From NCBI RefSeq assembly GCF_030122845.1, contig NZ_CP126084.1:620001-684000 (forward strand): DNA of 64,000 nucleotides. Reading direction: 5' to 3'. A program made the position numbers and the translations under genes. Each line of letters starts with the position of its first letter. Positions within the stretch are counted from its first letter, which is position 1. Source of the DNA: Paenibacillus woosongensis (GTDB taxonomy: Bacteria > Bacillota > Bacilli > Paenibacillales > Paenibacillaceae). Positions 26,228-36,268 of this stretch are shown one piece after another. Under the pieces are notes generated by a model. That model was not told the origin of the DNA. It saw only the letters and a list, made by a program, of their open reading frames with translations, and did not search any database.

Positions 26228-26343
26228 ATAACAGAGTCTTTTACATCAAAACATGCGTCCCGATCTTAGAAGCGAGTGTGCTAGAACCGGGACGGATGAG
26301 ATATGAATGCTTAATTTGGCGGCACCTCGCTAGCGAGGTTATG

Positions 26344-27225
26344 TCACCTTGCTTGCCGATGGCGCATGAAGACCCAGACGCCGGCTATGATAATCAATCC
26401 GGAAAATAGCTGCAATCCTGTCAGCATTTCACCCAGGAGCACCAGAGCGAGCAGGGAGGCGCAGATCGGTTCGCCCAGAATGGCCATGGAAACTGTGGTG
26501 GCATTCATATACTTCAGCAGCCAGTTAAACAGGTAGTGGCCAAACAGGGTGGACACGACGGATAATAGGAAGAAAAATCCCCACTCTTTCATAGGATAAC
26601 CGGTAAATGGATAATCCATTGCGAGATTGTAGCAGCCCAAGGAACAAGCGGCCATGAAGAACATCCAGAAATTATACGGCAGGGCAGCCAGATCCTTACG
26701 CAAGTGCTGGCCGACCAGCATATTAACGGAGATCGTCAGCGTGCCCAGCAGCGAGAGAATATCCCCGTACAGGGCTGATCCCGACAGACGGAAGTCGCCC
26801 GAGCCAATGAGGATGGAGCCGACGACCGCTATGCCCATGCCGAGCAGCATCATTCGGTTGATTTTGTCCTTGAACAGCCAGATGGAGCCGAGCATGACGA
26901 GCACGGGCTGCAGCGTAAGGATAACCGTAGAGCTTGCCACGCTGGTATACCGCAGTGAATTCATCCACAGCAGAAAATGAAGTCCCAGCAGCAGGCCCGA
27001 AGCGGCAAGCAGTCCCCATTGTTTCGGCTTCAGCCGCAGCATTTCATGCCTGTGTCGCCAGGCGAAAGGCAGCAGGATTAAATTGGTAATGAACAAGCGG
27101 TACATCGCGACAACGGATGCCTCTGCATTCGACCAGCGAATAAAGATGGCCGAGAAAGAGATAGCAATGATGCCGAGGATAAAGAAGATTTCATAGGCTC
27201 CCCCGGCACGATGACGGCCAGACAT
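26344..27225 (-). CDS. EamA/DMT superfamily exporter
   Basis: 293 residues with ten predicted helices in two EamA repeats. Typical stretches are FSAIFIRWSNAEASVVAMYRLFITNLILLP in the first repeat, YTSVASSTVILTLQPVLVMLGSIWLFKDK at its end, and ATTVSMAILGEPICASLLALVLLGE in the second. Family members export amino acids or metabolites; substrate unknown. AAGGGAG precedes the start on the minus strand. Confidence 0.88.
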   Translation of the reverse strand: MSGRHRAGGAYEIFFILGIIAISFSAIFIRWSNAEASVVAMYRLFITNLILLPFAWRHRHEMLRLKPKQWGLLAASGLLLGLHFLLWMNSLRYTSVASSTVILTLQPVLVMLGSIWLFKDKINRMMLLGMGIAVVGSILIGSGDFRLSGSALYGDILSLLGTLTISVNMLVGQHLRKDLAALPYNFWMFFMAACSLGCYNLAMDYPFTGYPMKEWGFFFLLSVVSTLFGHYLFNWLLKYMNATTVSMAILGEPICASLLALVLLGEMLTGLQLFSGLIIIAGVWVFMRHRQAR

Positions 27226-27426
27226 GTATTTAACTCCCTTCTAAGATGCGTCATGGTGGCAGGTATGGCTGGAGTCGCTAGCTTCGTTGAGCGTAGTTCC
27301 ACAACAATCTATTATACGATCATTTGCGAGAATGGATAGATTTTTTATATAGGAGCGAGGCGTAAAGATGTTCCCTGGCGGTCTACAATGTTAGAATGGA
27401 AATTAAAAGGAGGAGGGAAACGAGCA

Positions 27427-28005
27427 ATGGACGTAATAGAGGCTATTCATACGCGAAGAAGTATTGGAAAGGTCAAGCAGGACAAAATTCCTGTAGAGAC
27501 GATCGAGCAAATTTTAGAGGCTGGAGTCTGGGCGCCAAATCATAGACATACCGAGCCGTGGAAATTTTTCGTGCTCAGAGGCAAGGGTCGGGAGCAGCTG
27601 GGCCAGGCGCTGGCCGACATCATGCGGGAGGGCATGGAGAATCCCGATTCGCCTGAATCGCAGGAGGCGTTGGGTAAAGCTTTTGCCAAGGCATTTCGCG
27701 CCCCTGTCATCATTGCCGCAGCCGTAACTCCAACCGATAAGCCGGGCGTGATCGAGCTGGAGGAATACGGAGCCGTATTTGCCGCAATACAGAACATGCT
27801 GCTCGCGGCGCACAGTTTAGGGCTGGGAGCGGTATGGAGAACCGGCGAACCTTGTTACCACCGCATCGTGAACGAAGTCTTTGGTCTCCGAGAGCAGGAC
27901 AAAATGCTGGGTTTCATTTATCTCGGCGTTTCCGATATGGGCGAGCTGAAAGGGAAAAGAGAGGACTTCCGCAGCAAAACCGTCTGGATCGGCGATGAAG
28001 AGTAG
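27427..28005 (+). CDS. Nitroreductase family FMN oxidoreductase
   Basis: 192 residues from ATG 27427, eight bases after GGAGGAGGG. The fold is shown by AIHTRRSIGKVKQDKIP (FMN phosphate contact), GVWAPNHRHTEPWKFFVL, and the middle helix GAVFAAIQNMLLAAHSLGLGAVWRTG; FIYLGVSD near the end is also typical. It would reduce nitro groups or quinones with NAD(P)H in the cytoplasm. It is monocistronic, closed by a strong bidirectional terminator. Confidence 0.88.
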   Translation: MDVIEAIHTRRSIGKVKQDKIPVETIEQILEAGVWAPNHRHTEPWKFFVLRGKGREQLGQALADIMREGMENPDSPESQEALGKAFAKAFRAPVIIAAAVTPTDKPGVIELEEYGAVFAAIQNMLLAAHSLGLGAVWRTGEPCYHRIVNEVFGLREQDKMLGFIYLGVSDMGELKGKREDFRSKTVWIGDEE

Positions 28006-28050
28006 GTGAGGGAGGAGAGGCATCCCCCTTCTGCTCATTTGCATACATGA

Positions 28051-28098
28051 AAGAACCTCAATCTCCGAAAGGCTCCTCTCGGGATTGAGGTTCTTTTT
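28051..28098. terminator. Bidirectional terminator between nitroreductase and CNNM-type genes
   Basis: AAGAACCTCAATC (28051-28063) pairs with GATTGAGGTTCTT (28083-28095), followed by TTTTC on the plus strand and preceded by A-rich sequence serving the minus strand. Confidence 0.88.
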
Positions 28099-28099
28099 C

Positions 28100-29434
28100 T
28101 TACTCTTCGATTTCCTGAGGCTCGGGGACCTGCTTGATGATTTCCAGCTTTCTGAAGCGGTGCGGCTCCTTCTCCAGCAGCTTGAAGATCAGCCCCTGGT
28201 GCTCGAACGTCTCGTCTTCATTCATTTCCGGATTCATGCCGTACAGCCAGCCGCCGATCGTATCGACATCCTCGGTATTTAGCTCGGTCAGCATGATGTC
28301 GTTAATCTGATTAATCGTTACCTTGCCGTCGACGACCACGTGGTGTTCATCCAGATGGATGATGGGCTGTTCTTCTTCCTTATCGAATTCGTCGCGGATT
28401 TCTCCGACGATTTCCTCGAGGATATCCTCAATGGTGATCAGCCCGGCCGTGCCGCCGTACTCATCGATTAATATCGCGATATGGGTACCTTCATGCTGCA
28501 TTCTTTTTAACAGCTCATTCACCGGCGTTACCTCGGATACCGCCATAACCGGCTGCAGAATCGAGGAAATCTCCAGATTCGGGTTATCCTCGTACGATAG
28601 GAAAAATTGCTTCGTATTGATGATCCCTACAATATTATCCTTATGTCCCTCGACAACAGGAAAGCGGGTATACTGCTGTTCTTTGATGATCTCCAGATTC
28701 TCTTCCCGGGTCTTGTCTGTATATAAGCACACCATATCGGTGCGCGGAACCATAATTTCTTTGGCCAGCATATTATCAAAAGCAAATATCCGGTTCACAT
28801 ACCCGTATTCGCTTTGATTGATTTTACCGCTTTCGAAGCTTTCGTTAATGATGATCTGCAGTTCTTCCTCCGAGTGAGCTTCTTCATGCTCGCTGGCAGG
28901 CTTGATTCCAAAAAGGCGTACAAGCTGAAGCGCAGATCCGTTGAGCGCCCAAATGAAAGGGTGCATAATCTTGGTGAAAATAATCAGTGGCTTTGCTGTA
29001 AGCAAAGCAACCTGCTCGGCTTTGCGGATGGCGATCGTCTTCGGAGCCAATTCCCCGACAACAACGTGAAGATAAGTAATTACGGCAAAAGCGATGATAA
29101 ATGAAATAACGCTGCTTACTGCTTCAGGTACATTTAAACTATGGAGCAGTGGGTGAAGTATTTTCTCCACTGTTGGTTCTCCTAACCATCCAAGTCCGAG
29201 CGCTGTAATCGTAATTCCCAATTGGCAAGCCGACAAGTAACCATCCAGATTGCTAGTCACTTGTTTGACCGAGAGAGCATTCTTGCTTCCTTCGGCTATC
29301 ATTTGATCCACCCGGCTTGCCCGTACCCGCACGATGGCAAACTCCACGGCTACGAAAAACGCTGTAAACCCGATTAGTATGGCGACCAGCACCAAGTCTA
29401 GTACCAAAAGCCTGTCACTATCCATTCGATTCAT
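28100..29434 (-). CDS. CNNM/CorC family transporter-like protein (hemolysin C-type)
   Basis: 444 residues. A DUF21 membrane domain covers about 10-200 (VAILIGFTAFFVAVEFAIVRVRASRVDQMI). A CBS pair lies at about 215-345 with MVPRTDMVCLYTDKTREENLEII and THIAILIDEYGGTAGLITIEDILEEIVGEIRDEFD. A CorC/HlyC C-terminal domain (HVVVDGKVTINQINDIMLTEL) ends the protein. The family is linked to magnesium export or resistance. The start is the ATG four bases after GGAGTAG; a second ATG three codons on is possible. Earlier naming as hemolysin is historical. Confidence 0.88.
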   Translation of the reverse strand: MNRMDSDRLLVLDLVLVAILIGFTAFFVAVEFAIVRVRASRVDQMIAEGSKNALSVKQVTSNLDGYLSACQLGITITALGLGWLGEPTVEKILHPLLHSLNVPEAVSSVISFIIAFAVITYLHVVVGELAPKTIAIRKAEQVALLTAKPLIIFTKIMHPFIWALNGSALQLVRLFGIKPASEHEEAHSEEELQIIINESFESGKINQSEYGYVNRIFAFDNMLAKEIMVPRTDMVCLYTDKTREENLEIIKEQQYTRFPVVEGHKDNIVGIINTKQFFLSYEDNPNLEISSILQPVMAVSEVTPVNELLKRMQHEGTHIAILIDEYGGTAGLITIEDILEEIVGEIRDEFDKEEEQPIIHLDEHHVVVDGKVTINQINDIMLTELNTEDVDTIGGWLYGMNPEMNEDETFEHQGLIFKLLEKEPHRFRKLEIIKQVPEPQEIEE

Positions 29435-29643
29435 CTACTCCTTCATGAAATAAAATATATGAAATACTATTAATTATATAGCATGCTCAATTGGAAAGCT
29501 AATATATGACACATTTTAGCCACAAGTTGACTAACAGCGATATTTTACAATAACTTTACAATAAACCCATTGTGAGGAATTCCTTCGTATGTAAGATGGA
29601 AATGTAGTCCAAGAAATGAAGGCGAAGGAGGAATCGATTACGG

Positions 29644-31794
29644 ATGAGGAAAAAATGGGCAAGAAAGTGGCTGAATCGGATAGTGACAGGTGCGATTGCG
29701 GCAACCATGCTGGTGGGCTTAGCTCCGTTTGCAGGAGCAAGCGCACAAGAAAACGCACAGGAAATTCTGCTTCAGGCCAGCCAGGAGACAAGTGCTTGGA
29801 ATGCGGCAGACACTGCTAGCGCTGATATTCAAGCAGCAGCTGTGCCTCTTGCTGTAGCTGACGCGATTGCTAAAGGAAATAACGGGGAATCTGTGCAGGT
29901 CTCCGGCTATATTGTTGGACATGCTACCGGCTCGCTGACAGCGAAGTTCCAGAGTCCTTTCGCGAATGATTACAATTTTTTGATTGCCGATAGTCCGGCT
30001 GAGCGCAGTTCCGCCAAGCTGATTGATGTGCAAATCCCCGCCGGCCTTAGAGACCAGTTCGGGCTGCAGAGCAATCCGGGACTGATCGGGCAACGCGTAA
30101 ATGTAACGGGTATTCTTGCGGCTTATAACAACTTTGCCGGACTTAAGAGCGTGTCCACAATTCAGCTGGCGGATGCTGAAGGGCAGCCAAATCCAGGCGA
30201 AACACAGCCAGGCCAGCCTGGGGGCGGAGCGAATCCGGCGCTGCCGGACGGCACGGGCAAAAGAGTGCTCTTCGACAACGCTCACGCCCAGACGGCAGGG
30301 GCTGCCGATTGGATTATCGACGGGGCGTTCTCCGATTTCGCCGATGGGCTGCGTGCGGCAGGGTTTGCAGTAGAGTCGCTGGAGCGCACGGCTCCTCATC
30401 GATTCGATACTCCGGCCATTACGTACAACCGTCTTAAAGATTATGACGTCTTCGTCATTCCTGAAGCGAATATCCCTTTCAAGACCGCGGAGCAGGATGC
30501 AATCGTTCAGTTCGTTCAAGGTGGAGGCGCCGTGTTCTTCATCGCAGACCACTATAATGCCGACCGCAACAAGAACCGCTGGGATTCCTCCGAGGTATTC
30601 AACGGCTACCGCCGGGGCGCCTACGGGCTGCCGACCAAGGGCATGAGCGCGGAAGAAGCGTCCTCCCCGGCGATGCAGAACGTGACAAGCTCGGACTGGC
30701 TTGCCAATCATTTTGGCGTGCGCTTCCGCTATAATGCGCTTGGCGACGTGAATGCAACTGATATTGTCGCTCCGTCCCAGTCATTCGGGATTACATCGGG
30801 CGTAAGCGCAGTCGCCATGCATGCCGGTTCAACGCTGGCGATTATCGATCCCGCGAAGGCCAAGGGAATCGTATACGTTCCGTCCGGTGTGCCGAAGTGG
30901 GGAAGCGCCGTGGACAGCGGCGTCTATAACGGCGGCGGCCGGGCCGAAGGACCGTATGCGGCCATCGCCAAAATTGGACTTGGCAAAGCGGCGTTCATCG
31001 GCGATTCCTCGCCCGTTGAGGATGCTACGCCAAAATATGTCCGCGAGGAGAATGGAGCGAAGAAGACGACGTATGACGGCTTCAAGGAAGTGGATGACGG
31101 GCTGTTTCTCGTCCAGACCGTGAAATGGCTCGCCCATAAGGAAAACTACACTTCCCTAAGCGAGGTATCCGGACTTGTCCTTGATACGCCGACAGTGCTG
31201 CGTGCGGACGAGATGCCAGCGGCTTCGACGGAACCGCTGCCCGAGCCTTGGTCCGCGCCGGCCGCCGGTTACAAATGGTATGATCCATCCACCTTCAAGC
31301 CGGGTTCTTACGGCTCTTCGCAGCCGCCAGCGGCCGAGCCGGTATATGCCTTCGTCCACCAATCCCAGCTGCCCAGCGCGCAGGAATTTGCAATCCGCTT
31401 GACCGCCGATGGCCTGAACCCGGGGCAGACGGTAACCGGTCTTGCGGTGGGAATATATCTTAGCGGCGGCGAGCAGATCGCCCGGTTCAAGAATAGCGAT
31501 GGCTCGTGGTCCGCTTACGGGTACAGCCCGGGCTTTTCCCTGACGGCCAATGCGCAGGGCAAGGCTTCGAAGGACCTGATCGTCCAGCTTAAACCGAACC
31601 AGGCGGGTGCTGCGAACCTGCGCTTGAAGCAGGGTAGCGCCAACGTACTCACGAAGACGGTAACGATCGCTAACGTAAGTGCGCAGCCGCTCCCTCAGGC
31701 GAGAATCCTTCCGCTCAACGAGCCGGTGGTTGCCGCGCATCGGTCAGTATTGCTCGATCGTTTGCTTGGCCATACTGCACTGCATGCGGCGTAA
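29644..31794 (+). CDS. Large secreted protein with OB-like (DUF6359) and GATase-like domains
   Basis: 716 residues. Signal peptide residues 1-35 end GASAQE. Residues ~70-180 (VADAIAKGNNGESVQVSGYIVGHATGSLTAKF) resemble the DUF6359 OB-fold found on secreted nucleases and related enzymes. After a Pro/Gly linker, residues ~210-500 form an alpha/beta domain reminiscent of type 1 glutamine-amidotransferase-like folds (RVLFDNAHAQTAGAADWIIDG, YDVFVIPEANIPFKTAEQDAIVQFVQGGGAVFFIADHYNADRNKNRWDSS, AFIGDSSPVEDATP). A C-terminal beta-sandwich segment ends the protein. The activity is unknown; a nuclease-like or surface role is possible but not shown. AAGGAGG is upstream, and a terminator follows. Confidence 0.7.
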   Translation: MRKKWARKWLNRIVTGAIAATMLVGLAPFAGASAQENAQEILLQASQETSAWNAADTASADIQAAAVPLAVADAIAKGNNGESVQVSGYIVGHATGSLTAKFQSPFANDYNFLIADSPAERSSAKLIDVQIPAGLRDQFGLQSNPGLIGQRVNVTGILAAYNNFAGLKSVSTIQLADAEGQPNPGETQPGQPGGGANPALPDGTGKRVLFDNAHAQTAGAADWIIDGAFSDFADGLRAAGFAVESLERTAPHRFDTPAITYNRLKDYDVFVIPEANIPFKTAEQDAIVQFVQGGGAVFFIADHYNADRNKNRWDSSEVFNGYRRGAYGLPTKGMSAEEASSPAMQNVTSSDWLANHFGVRFRYNALGDVNATDIVAPSQSFGITSGVSAVAMHAGSTLAIIDPAKAKGIVYVPSGVPKWGSAVDSGVYNGGGRAEGPYAAIAKIGLGKAAFIGDSSPVEDATPKYVREENGAKKTTYDGFKEVDDGLFLVQTVKWLAHKENYTSLSEVSGLVLDTPTVLRADEMPAASTEPLPEPWSAPAAGYKWYDPSTFKPGSYGSSQPPAAEPVYAFVHQSQLPSAQEFAIRLTADGLNPGQTVTGLAVGIYLSGGEQIARFKNSDGSWSAYGYSPGFSLTANAQGKASKDLIVQLKPNQAGAANLRLKQGSANVLTKTVTIANVSAQPLPQARILPLNEPVVAAHRSVLLDRLLGHTALHAA

Positions 31795-31863
31795 CGTTCA
31801 TAAGTGAACATTTCCGTGAATACATGAATATACGTGAATTTGAAGCTGAATATGGCAAGCAAT

Positions 31864-31894
31864 GGGCAGCCCTGCTAAGGGCTGCTCTTATTTT
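31864..31894 (+). terminator. Terminator after the large secreted protein gene
   Basis: GGGCAGCCC (31864-31872) pairs with GGGCTGCTC (31879-31887) with one G-U pair, followed by TTATTTT. Confidence 0.75.
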
Positions 31895-32001
31895 CCATTG
31901 CTGCCGGGAGGCGGTTTCTTCCCGCTTTGTGCCTGGTGCGCCATTCGGATATGATGGAATTATAAACAACAGCCAACAGTAATCTGGTGGGGGAACGAGA
32001 A

Positions 32002-32946
32002 ATGAACAAGGTAACGATGAAGGATATCGCCGAGGCGGCCAAGGTCTCCTTGGCCACAGTTTCCTATGTGCTCAACAATAATACGAAGCAAAAAATAAGC
32101 GAGGAAACCCGGCAGCGGATTCTCGCCATTGCCCAGCAGCTTCAATATGTTCCCAACATGGCCGCTCGCAGCCTGGTCGGGAATACGTCTTCCAAGCTCG
32201 TCGCCATCGTCACGCTTAAAGATAACGATGATCAGCCGTGGCGCAAGAGCAGGTATCACGATTTGACAATGCGGCTTCAGGAGCTGCTCAATGAGCGGGG
32301 CTATGACGTGATCGTGGCAGTTACGGATACCGCTCAGGTAGAGCTGGACATCATTCTAAAAAGAACACTCGATGCGTTATTCCTGATCGATGTGCCGGAG
32401 GAGCGATTTTTCAACATTTCACGTAAATTTACCGTGCCGATTATCGTTATCGACAGCTATATCGAGGATACGATGTTCCGGAAGGTAGTCCCTGATTATC
32501 GATCCGCGATCCGGCTGGCCAGGGAAATGCTAGGCGGACGCCTGGAGCCTTTTCTCGTGACAGGGAAGTTTAATAATTCCGGAATGGAACAGACCTTAAC
32601 GGAAACGTTTCGCCCGGATCATGTATATCAGATGGATACACGGAAAGGATTGGAGCAGTACGTTCTAGCCCGTCCAGGGTTGCCGGGAATTTTTGCAAAT
32701 GAGTTATTGGCGGTCATGGCAGCGCCCTATATGCGGGCTGAGGATATGATCGTGCTTGCCAATGCGGGGGCGGAGTATTTGCTGCCAAGCGGAGTCCGGC
32801 GCATCGTGTTCGATAACGGGGTTAAAGCCCAAATGTCAATTGCCGTTATGGAGAAGCTGCTGCGCAAGGAATATGATGAAATTGAAGATTATAGTTATGT
32901 ACCTCCTGATGAGCGAATTCACCAGCGGATTGACACTCGTGAATGA
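32002..32946 (+). CDS. LacI-family transcriptional regulator upstream of the pullulanase
   Basis: 314 residues from ATG 32002, after GGGGGA at 31989-31994. The helix-turn-helix is VTMKDIAEAAKVSLATVSYVLN (residues 4-25) with hinge helix NMAARSLVG; a ligand-binding domain follows, shorter and more divergent than usual (ITLKDNDD... PIIVIDSYIED). The pullulanase gene lies 78 bp downstream, and a 16-bp perfect palindrome lies between them. The regulator probably controls that gene, perhaps with a starch breakdown product as inducer. Confidence 0.85.
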   Translation: MNKVTMKDIAEAAKVSLATVSYVLNNNTKQKISEETRQRILAIAQQLQYVPNMAARSLVGNTSSKLVAIVTLKDNDDQPWRKSRYHDLTMRLQELLNERGYDVIVAVTDTAQVELDIILKRTLDALFLIDVPEERFFNISRKFTVPIIVIDSYIEDTMFRKVVPDYRSAIRLAREMLGGRLEPFLVTGKFNNSGMEQTLTETFRPDHVYQMDTRKGLEQYVLARPGLPGIFANELLAVMAAPYMRAEDMIVLANAGAEYLLPSGVRRIVFDNGVKAQMSIAVMEKLLRKEYDEIEDYSYVPPDERIHQRIDTRE

Positions 32947-32974
32947 ACGGTGATATAATCCCGCTCAAATAGCC

Positions 32975-32990
32975 ACTTAAGCGCTTAAGT
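32975..32990. promoter_or_regulatory. Perfect 16-bp palindrome, LacI-type operator of the pullulanase gene
   Basis: ACTTAAGCGCTTAAGT is exactly self-complementary with the central CG of LacI-family operators. The same 12-bp core TTAAGCGCTTAA occurs at 40706-40717 upstream of the amylopullulanase. Confidence 0.7.
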
Positions 32991-33024
32991 TTAGACATGA
33001 TATATTGCGATTGGAGTGAATCAA

Positions 33025-34989
33025 TTGGCGGTACAACGGGAGCATGACGTAGTCGTCGATTATGGCGATCTTGCCGTAACTGAAGGAATATCCGTCTTCG
33101 ATAAACGGTTCGATGAAAAGTTCTATTACGGCGGAGATGACCTGGGTGCCGTGTACACGTCTAGGGAGACCAGGTTCCGGCTATGGGCGCCGACGGCTTC
33201 GGAGGCGGAGGTCGTTTTCTATGAATCATGGAATGAGGAGAAGCCCGCGCAGATCCTCCCTATGAAGCGCGATATTCAGGGCACCTGGCTGCTGATCGCG
33301 CAGGGAGATTATCTGGGGCGTTACTATACGTACCGCGTCAAGGTCGGGCAGGATTGGAACGAAGCGGCTGATCCATATACCAAGGCCGTTGGTGTGAACG
33401 GGGACCGGGCGGTGGTAGTGGATTTGTATCGCACCAACCCGGAGCGTTGGGAAGATGACCGTAAACCGCCTTTCGAGGCTGCGGTCGATGCGGTGATTTA
33501 CGAGCTGCATGTCAAGGATCTGTCCAGTCATCCTGACAGCGGGATTGAGCATAAAGGAAAATTCCTTGGACTTGCGGAGAGCGGGACACGGGGGCCGAAT
33601 GGCATTTTGACAGGCTTGGATCATATTGCTGCGCTTGGCGTGACACATGTTCAGCTCCTGCCTGTCTATGATTATGCCACCGAAAGTGTGGACGAGACGA
33701 GACTCGATCAGCCGCAGTACAACTGGGGATATGACCCTAAGAACTACAACGTTCCCGAGGGCTCTTATGCTACTGATCCCTATGTGCCGGGCTTGCGCAT
33801 CACCGAGCTGAAGCGGACCATTCAAGCCCTGCATGAGCGCGGACTTCGGGTCATTATGGATGTCGTCTACAATCATGTCTACGATTGGTATTTGATCAAT
33901 TTCACCAAGCTTGTGCCGGGATACTATTTGCGCTACAAGGAGGATGGCACGCTGTCGGACGGCTCGTTCTGCGGCAACGAATGCGCTTCGGAACGGCCGA
34001 TGATGCGGAAATTCATCGTTGATTCGGTACTGCACTGGGCGAAGGAGTATCATATGGACGGCTTCCGGTTCGATCTTATGGGTTTGATGGACATCGAGAC
34101 GATGAACGAGATTCGGAGGCGGCTGGATGAGCTCGATCCTGCGATCATCACGATCGGGGAGGGCTGGGTGATGGACACGGTGCTGCCGGATGAGCACAGG
34201 GCTCATCAGAACAATGCCGCCAAGCTCCCGGGAATCGGACACTTCAACGATGATTACCGCGATGCAATCAAGGGAAGCATTTTCTATGCTGACCAGAAAG
34301 GTTTTGTCAGCGGCGGTGCCGGTTACGAGCAGCGAATTTGCCAGGGGATTGCCGGTGCGATCGGCTATGACGGGAATATTGGCAATTTTGCCTGCGAACC
34401 GAATCAGGCGGTGAATTATGTAGAATGTCATGATAACCATACATTATGGGATAAAATCGTCCTCTCGGCCGCAGGCGAGCCCGAAGAACGCCACCGTGGC
34501 ATGCATCGGCTGGCTTCGGCAATGATCCTGACAAGCCAAGGCATTCCATTCCTGCATGCGGGACAGGAATTCATGAGAACGAAGGACGGGGAAGAGAATA
34601 GCTACAAATCCCCGATCGAGGTGAACTGGCTGGACTGGGAACGCTGCGCCGCACGGCAAAATGACGTAGCCTATATGAGGGAGTTGATTGCCCTGCGCAA
34701 GAGCCATCCGGCGTTTCGTCTGCGTAGTGCGGATCAAATTCGCGAGCATTTGCGTTTTGAGCCGGTGCCGGAGCATTGTGTAGCCTATACGCTGCGCAAT
34801 CATGCGGGCGGGGATGCTGCCAAGCATATTTATGTGTTGTACAAGGGCATGGAGGAATCCGTTCTGTTCAGCTTGCCCGAGCTTGGGAGCTGGGCGGTTC
34901 GCTTCGGGGGCGAGCATGTCGCCGCGCTGGAGGGCCAACGCTTAGAGGTGCACGGCCTCGGCATGGTTGTTCTTATGGTTACGGAGTAG
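33025..34989 (+). CDS. pulA: Type I pullulanase (CBM48 + GH13_14), cytoplasmic
   Basis: 654 residues from TTG 33025, eight bases after GGAG; a GTG at 33016 overlaps that site. No signal peptide. An N-terminal CBM48 (TRFRLWAPTASEAEVVFYE) precedes the GH13 barrel with the pullulanase signature YNWGYDPKNYNVPEGSY. Catalytic residues are the nucleophile Asp350 (DGFRFDLMG), acid Glu379 (TIGEGWV) and Asp470 (VECHDNHT). It cleaves alpha-1,6 branches of imported limit dextrins. Regulation by the preceding LacI protein through the palindrome at 32975 is likely. The catalytic part is similar to the first catalytic domain of the amylopullulanase at 42.7-44.8 kb. Confidence 0.93.
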   Translation: MAVQREHDVVVDYGDLAVTEGISVFDKRFDEKFYYGGDDLGAVYTSRETRFRLWAPTASEAEVVFYESWNEEKPAQILPMKRDIQGTWLLIAQGDYLGRYYTYRVKVGQDWNEAADPYTKAVGVNGDRAVVVDLYRTNPERWEDDRKPPFEAAVDAVIYELHVKDLSSHPDSGIEHKGKFLGLAESGTRGPNGILTGLDHIAALGVTHVQLLPVYDYATESVDETRLDQPQYNWGYDPKNYNVPEGSYATDPYVPGLRITELKRTIQALHERGLRVIMDVVYNHVYDWYLINFTKLVPGYYLRYKEDGTLSDGSFCGNECASERPMMRKFIVDSVLHWAKEYHMDGFRFDLMGLMDIETMNEIRRRLDELDPAIITIGEGWVMDTVLPDEHRAHQNNAAKLPGIGHFNDDYRDAIKGSIFYADQKGFVSGGAGYEQRICQGIAGAIGYDGNIGNFACEPNQAVNYVECHDNHTLWDKIVLSAAGEPEERHRGMHRLASAMILTSQGIPFLHAGQEFMRTKDGEENSYKSPIEVNWLDWERCAARQNDVAYMRELIALRKSHPAFRLRSADQIREHLRFEPVPEHCVAYTLRNHAGGDAAKHIYVLYKGMEESVLFSLPELGSWAVRFGGEHVAALEGQRLEVHGLGMVVLMVTE

Positions 34990-35234
34990 TTGTGGATAAA
35001 GCAGGTAAAGCATCGTCGAAAGCTTCTTTGGCTAAGAATACCTTCTCTTTAAAGATGCTGATGTCCGAATTGAATGCGAAAGTGCAGCGGTACCCAGCCA
35101 ATTTTGATGAAGTTACAAGGAAATACTGCACTTTCCTTACGGCTCTTAATTGAACTGGAATTTTTCCTTCCAAGTAAATTAGACGGCTGATTTATGACTG
35201 TTCCTTGATGGTCAAGATCAGGTAACTAGGCAAA

Positions 35235-35308
35235 CTAACTGCATGTATTACATTTAGCGCATGTCTTTTTGAAAAAAAAGCTTAACTAGCTGTATAAAAT
35301 ACATTTAG
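35235..35308. repeat. Phased-motif element, family 2, two direct copies only
   Basis: CTAACTGCATGTATTACATT starts at 35235 and CTAGCTGTATAAAATACATT at 35286, 51 bp apart. The flanking gap 34990-35553 holds no other recognisable feature. Confidence 0.55.
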
Positions 35309-35553
35309 TTTCTAAATAGCCTAGTAAAACTAAACCAGGAGCTGGATGGCCGCCACCCATCAACGATATAGCAATCTCAAACAATTCTAACAAACCACCG
35401 GCCCAGCAATCAAAGTGCTTAATGAATGAAACAAACATTAACAGTCCGTTATCAACCCGGCATCATATTGAAAATAATTGTTGTGCAAAATATAGTAACA
35501 AAGATGACTGCAATTCATATAAATTGCACATTCAGAAATTAGGAGATGATGGG

Positions 35554-36132
35554 ATGAAAACGATCTGTGTCTTTGCAGGCTCGAATTTAGGTGCGCATGA
35601 AGACTATAAGCAGGCTGCTGGACAGCTGGGGCGCCACTTGGCCAAGCAGCAGTACCGTCTGGTGTATGGCGGATCGAGGATCGGGCTGATGGGAGAAGCG
35701 GCCAATGCGGCAATGGCTGCCGGCGGAGAAGTGATCGGCGTCATGCCATCGGGATTGTTTGCAGGCGAGATGGTGCATAGAGAACTGACTGAGCTGATTG
35801 AAGTGGACGGCATGCATGCCCGAAAAGCGAAAATGGGGGAGCTGGCCGACGGCTTCATCGCGCTGCCCGGCGGCTTTGGAACCTACGAGGAATTGTTCGA
35901 GGTGCTGTGCTGGTCCCAAATCGGCATCCATAAGAAGCCGGTTGGCCTCCTGAATGTTCGCGGCTTCTACGACCCGCTGCTTCAAATGGTCGAGCACAGC
36001 ATTCAAGAGGGCTTCTCCAATTCTTCTCACCTGAGTTTGATCAACATCTCCCCGGACCCAGCCGAATTATTGCAGTTGATGGAATCCTACCAGCCGCAGG
36101 TGCTGGAGAAAAAGTGGAAGGAACTCGTTTAA
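35554..36132 (+). CDS. LOG family protein (cytokinin riboside 5'-monophosphate phosphoribohydrolase-like)
   Basis: 192 residues from ATG 35554, eight bases after AGGAG; the frame is open upstream to 35422 but without homology. Rossmann-type start [19 protein letters not shown], the nucleotide loop [17 protein letters not shown], and the signature [20 protein letters not shown] define the LOG/YvdD family, which hydrolyses nucleoside 5'-monophosphates to base and ribose phosphate. In bacteria the physiological substrate is often AMP or a modified nucleotide. It is monocistronic with a bidirectional terminator downstream. Confidence 0.9.
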   Translation: MKTICVFAGSNLGAHEDYKQAAGQLGRHLAKQQYRLVYGGSRIGLMGEAANAAMAAGGEVIGVMPSGLFAGEMVHRELTELIEVDGMHARKAKMGELADGFIALPGGFGTYEELFEVLCWSQIGIHKKPVGLLNVRGFYDPLLQMVEHSIQEGFSNSSHLSLINISPDPAELLQLMESYQPQVLEKKWKELV

Positions 36133-36212
36133 GCCGTTTTGAAGGTGATGAAAGAGCTGCGGCGGGGAATAGCGAGTCTTGAATCCTGCGCATCTACACG
36201 CGCACAAACACG

Positions 36213-36254
36213 AAAAAAGCGTCCCTAGCCGCTATGGCTGCGGGGACGCTTTTT
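36213..36254. terminator. Bidirectional terminator between LOG and maltose phosphorylase genes
   Basis: AAAAAAGCGTCCC (36213-36225) pairs with GGGACGCTTTTT (36243-36254), with a smaller AGCC/GGCT stem inside the loop. A and T tracts flank both sides. Confidence 0.9.
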
Positions 36255-36268
36255 GGCTTCATGATAGC

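Noticed and set aside
26324-26339. Perfect palindrome ACCTCGCTAGCGAGGT downstream of the EamA gene
   Set aside because: Sixteen bases, no T tract on either strand and no promoter nearby; too little to call a terminator or operator.
33226-34440. 404-codon minus-strand open frame opposite the pullulanase gene
   Set aside because: Antisense shadow of a gene with complete catalytic motifs; no independent support.
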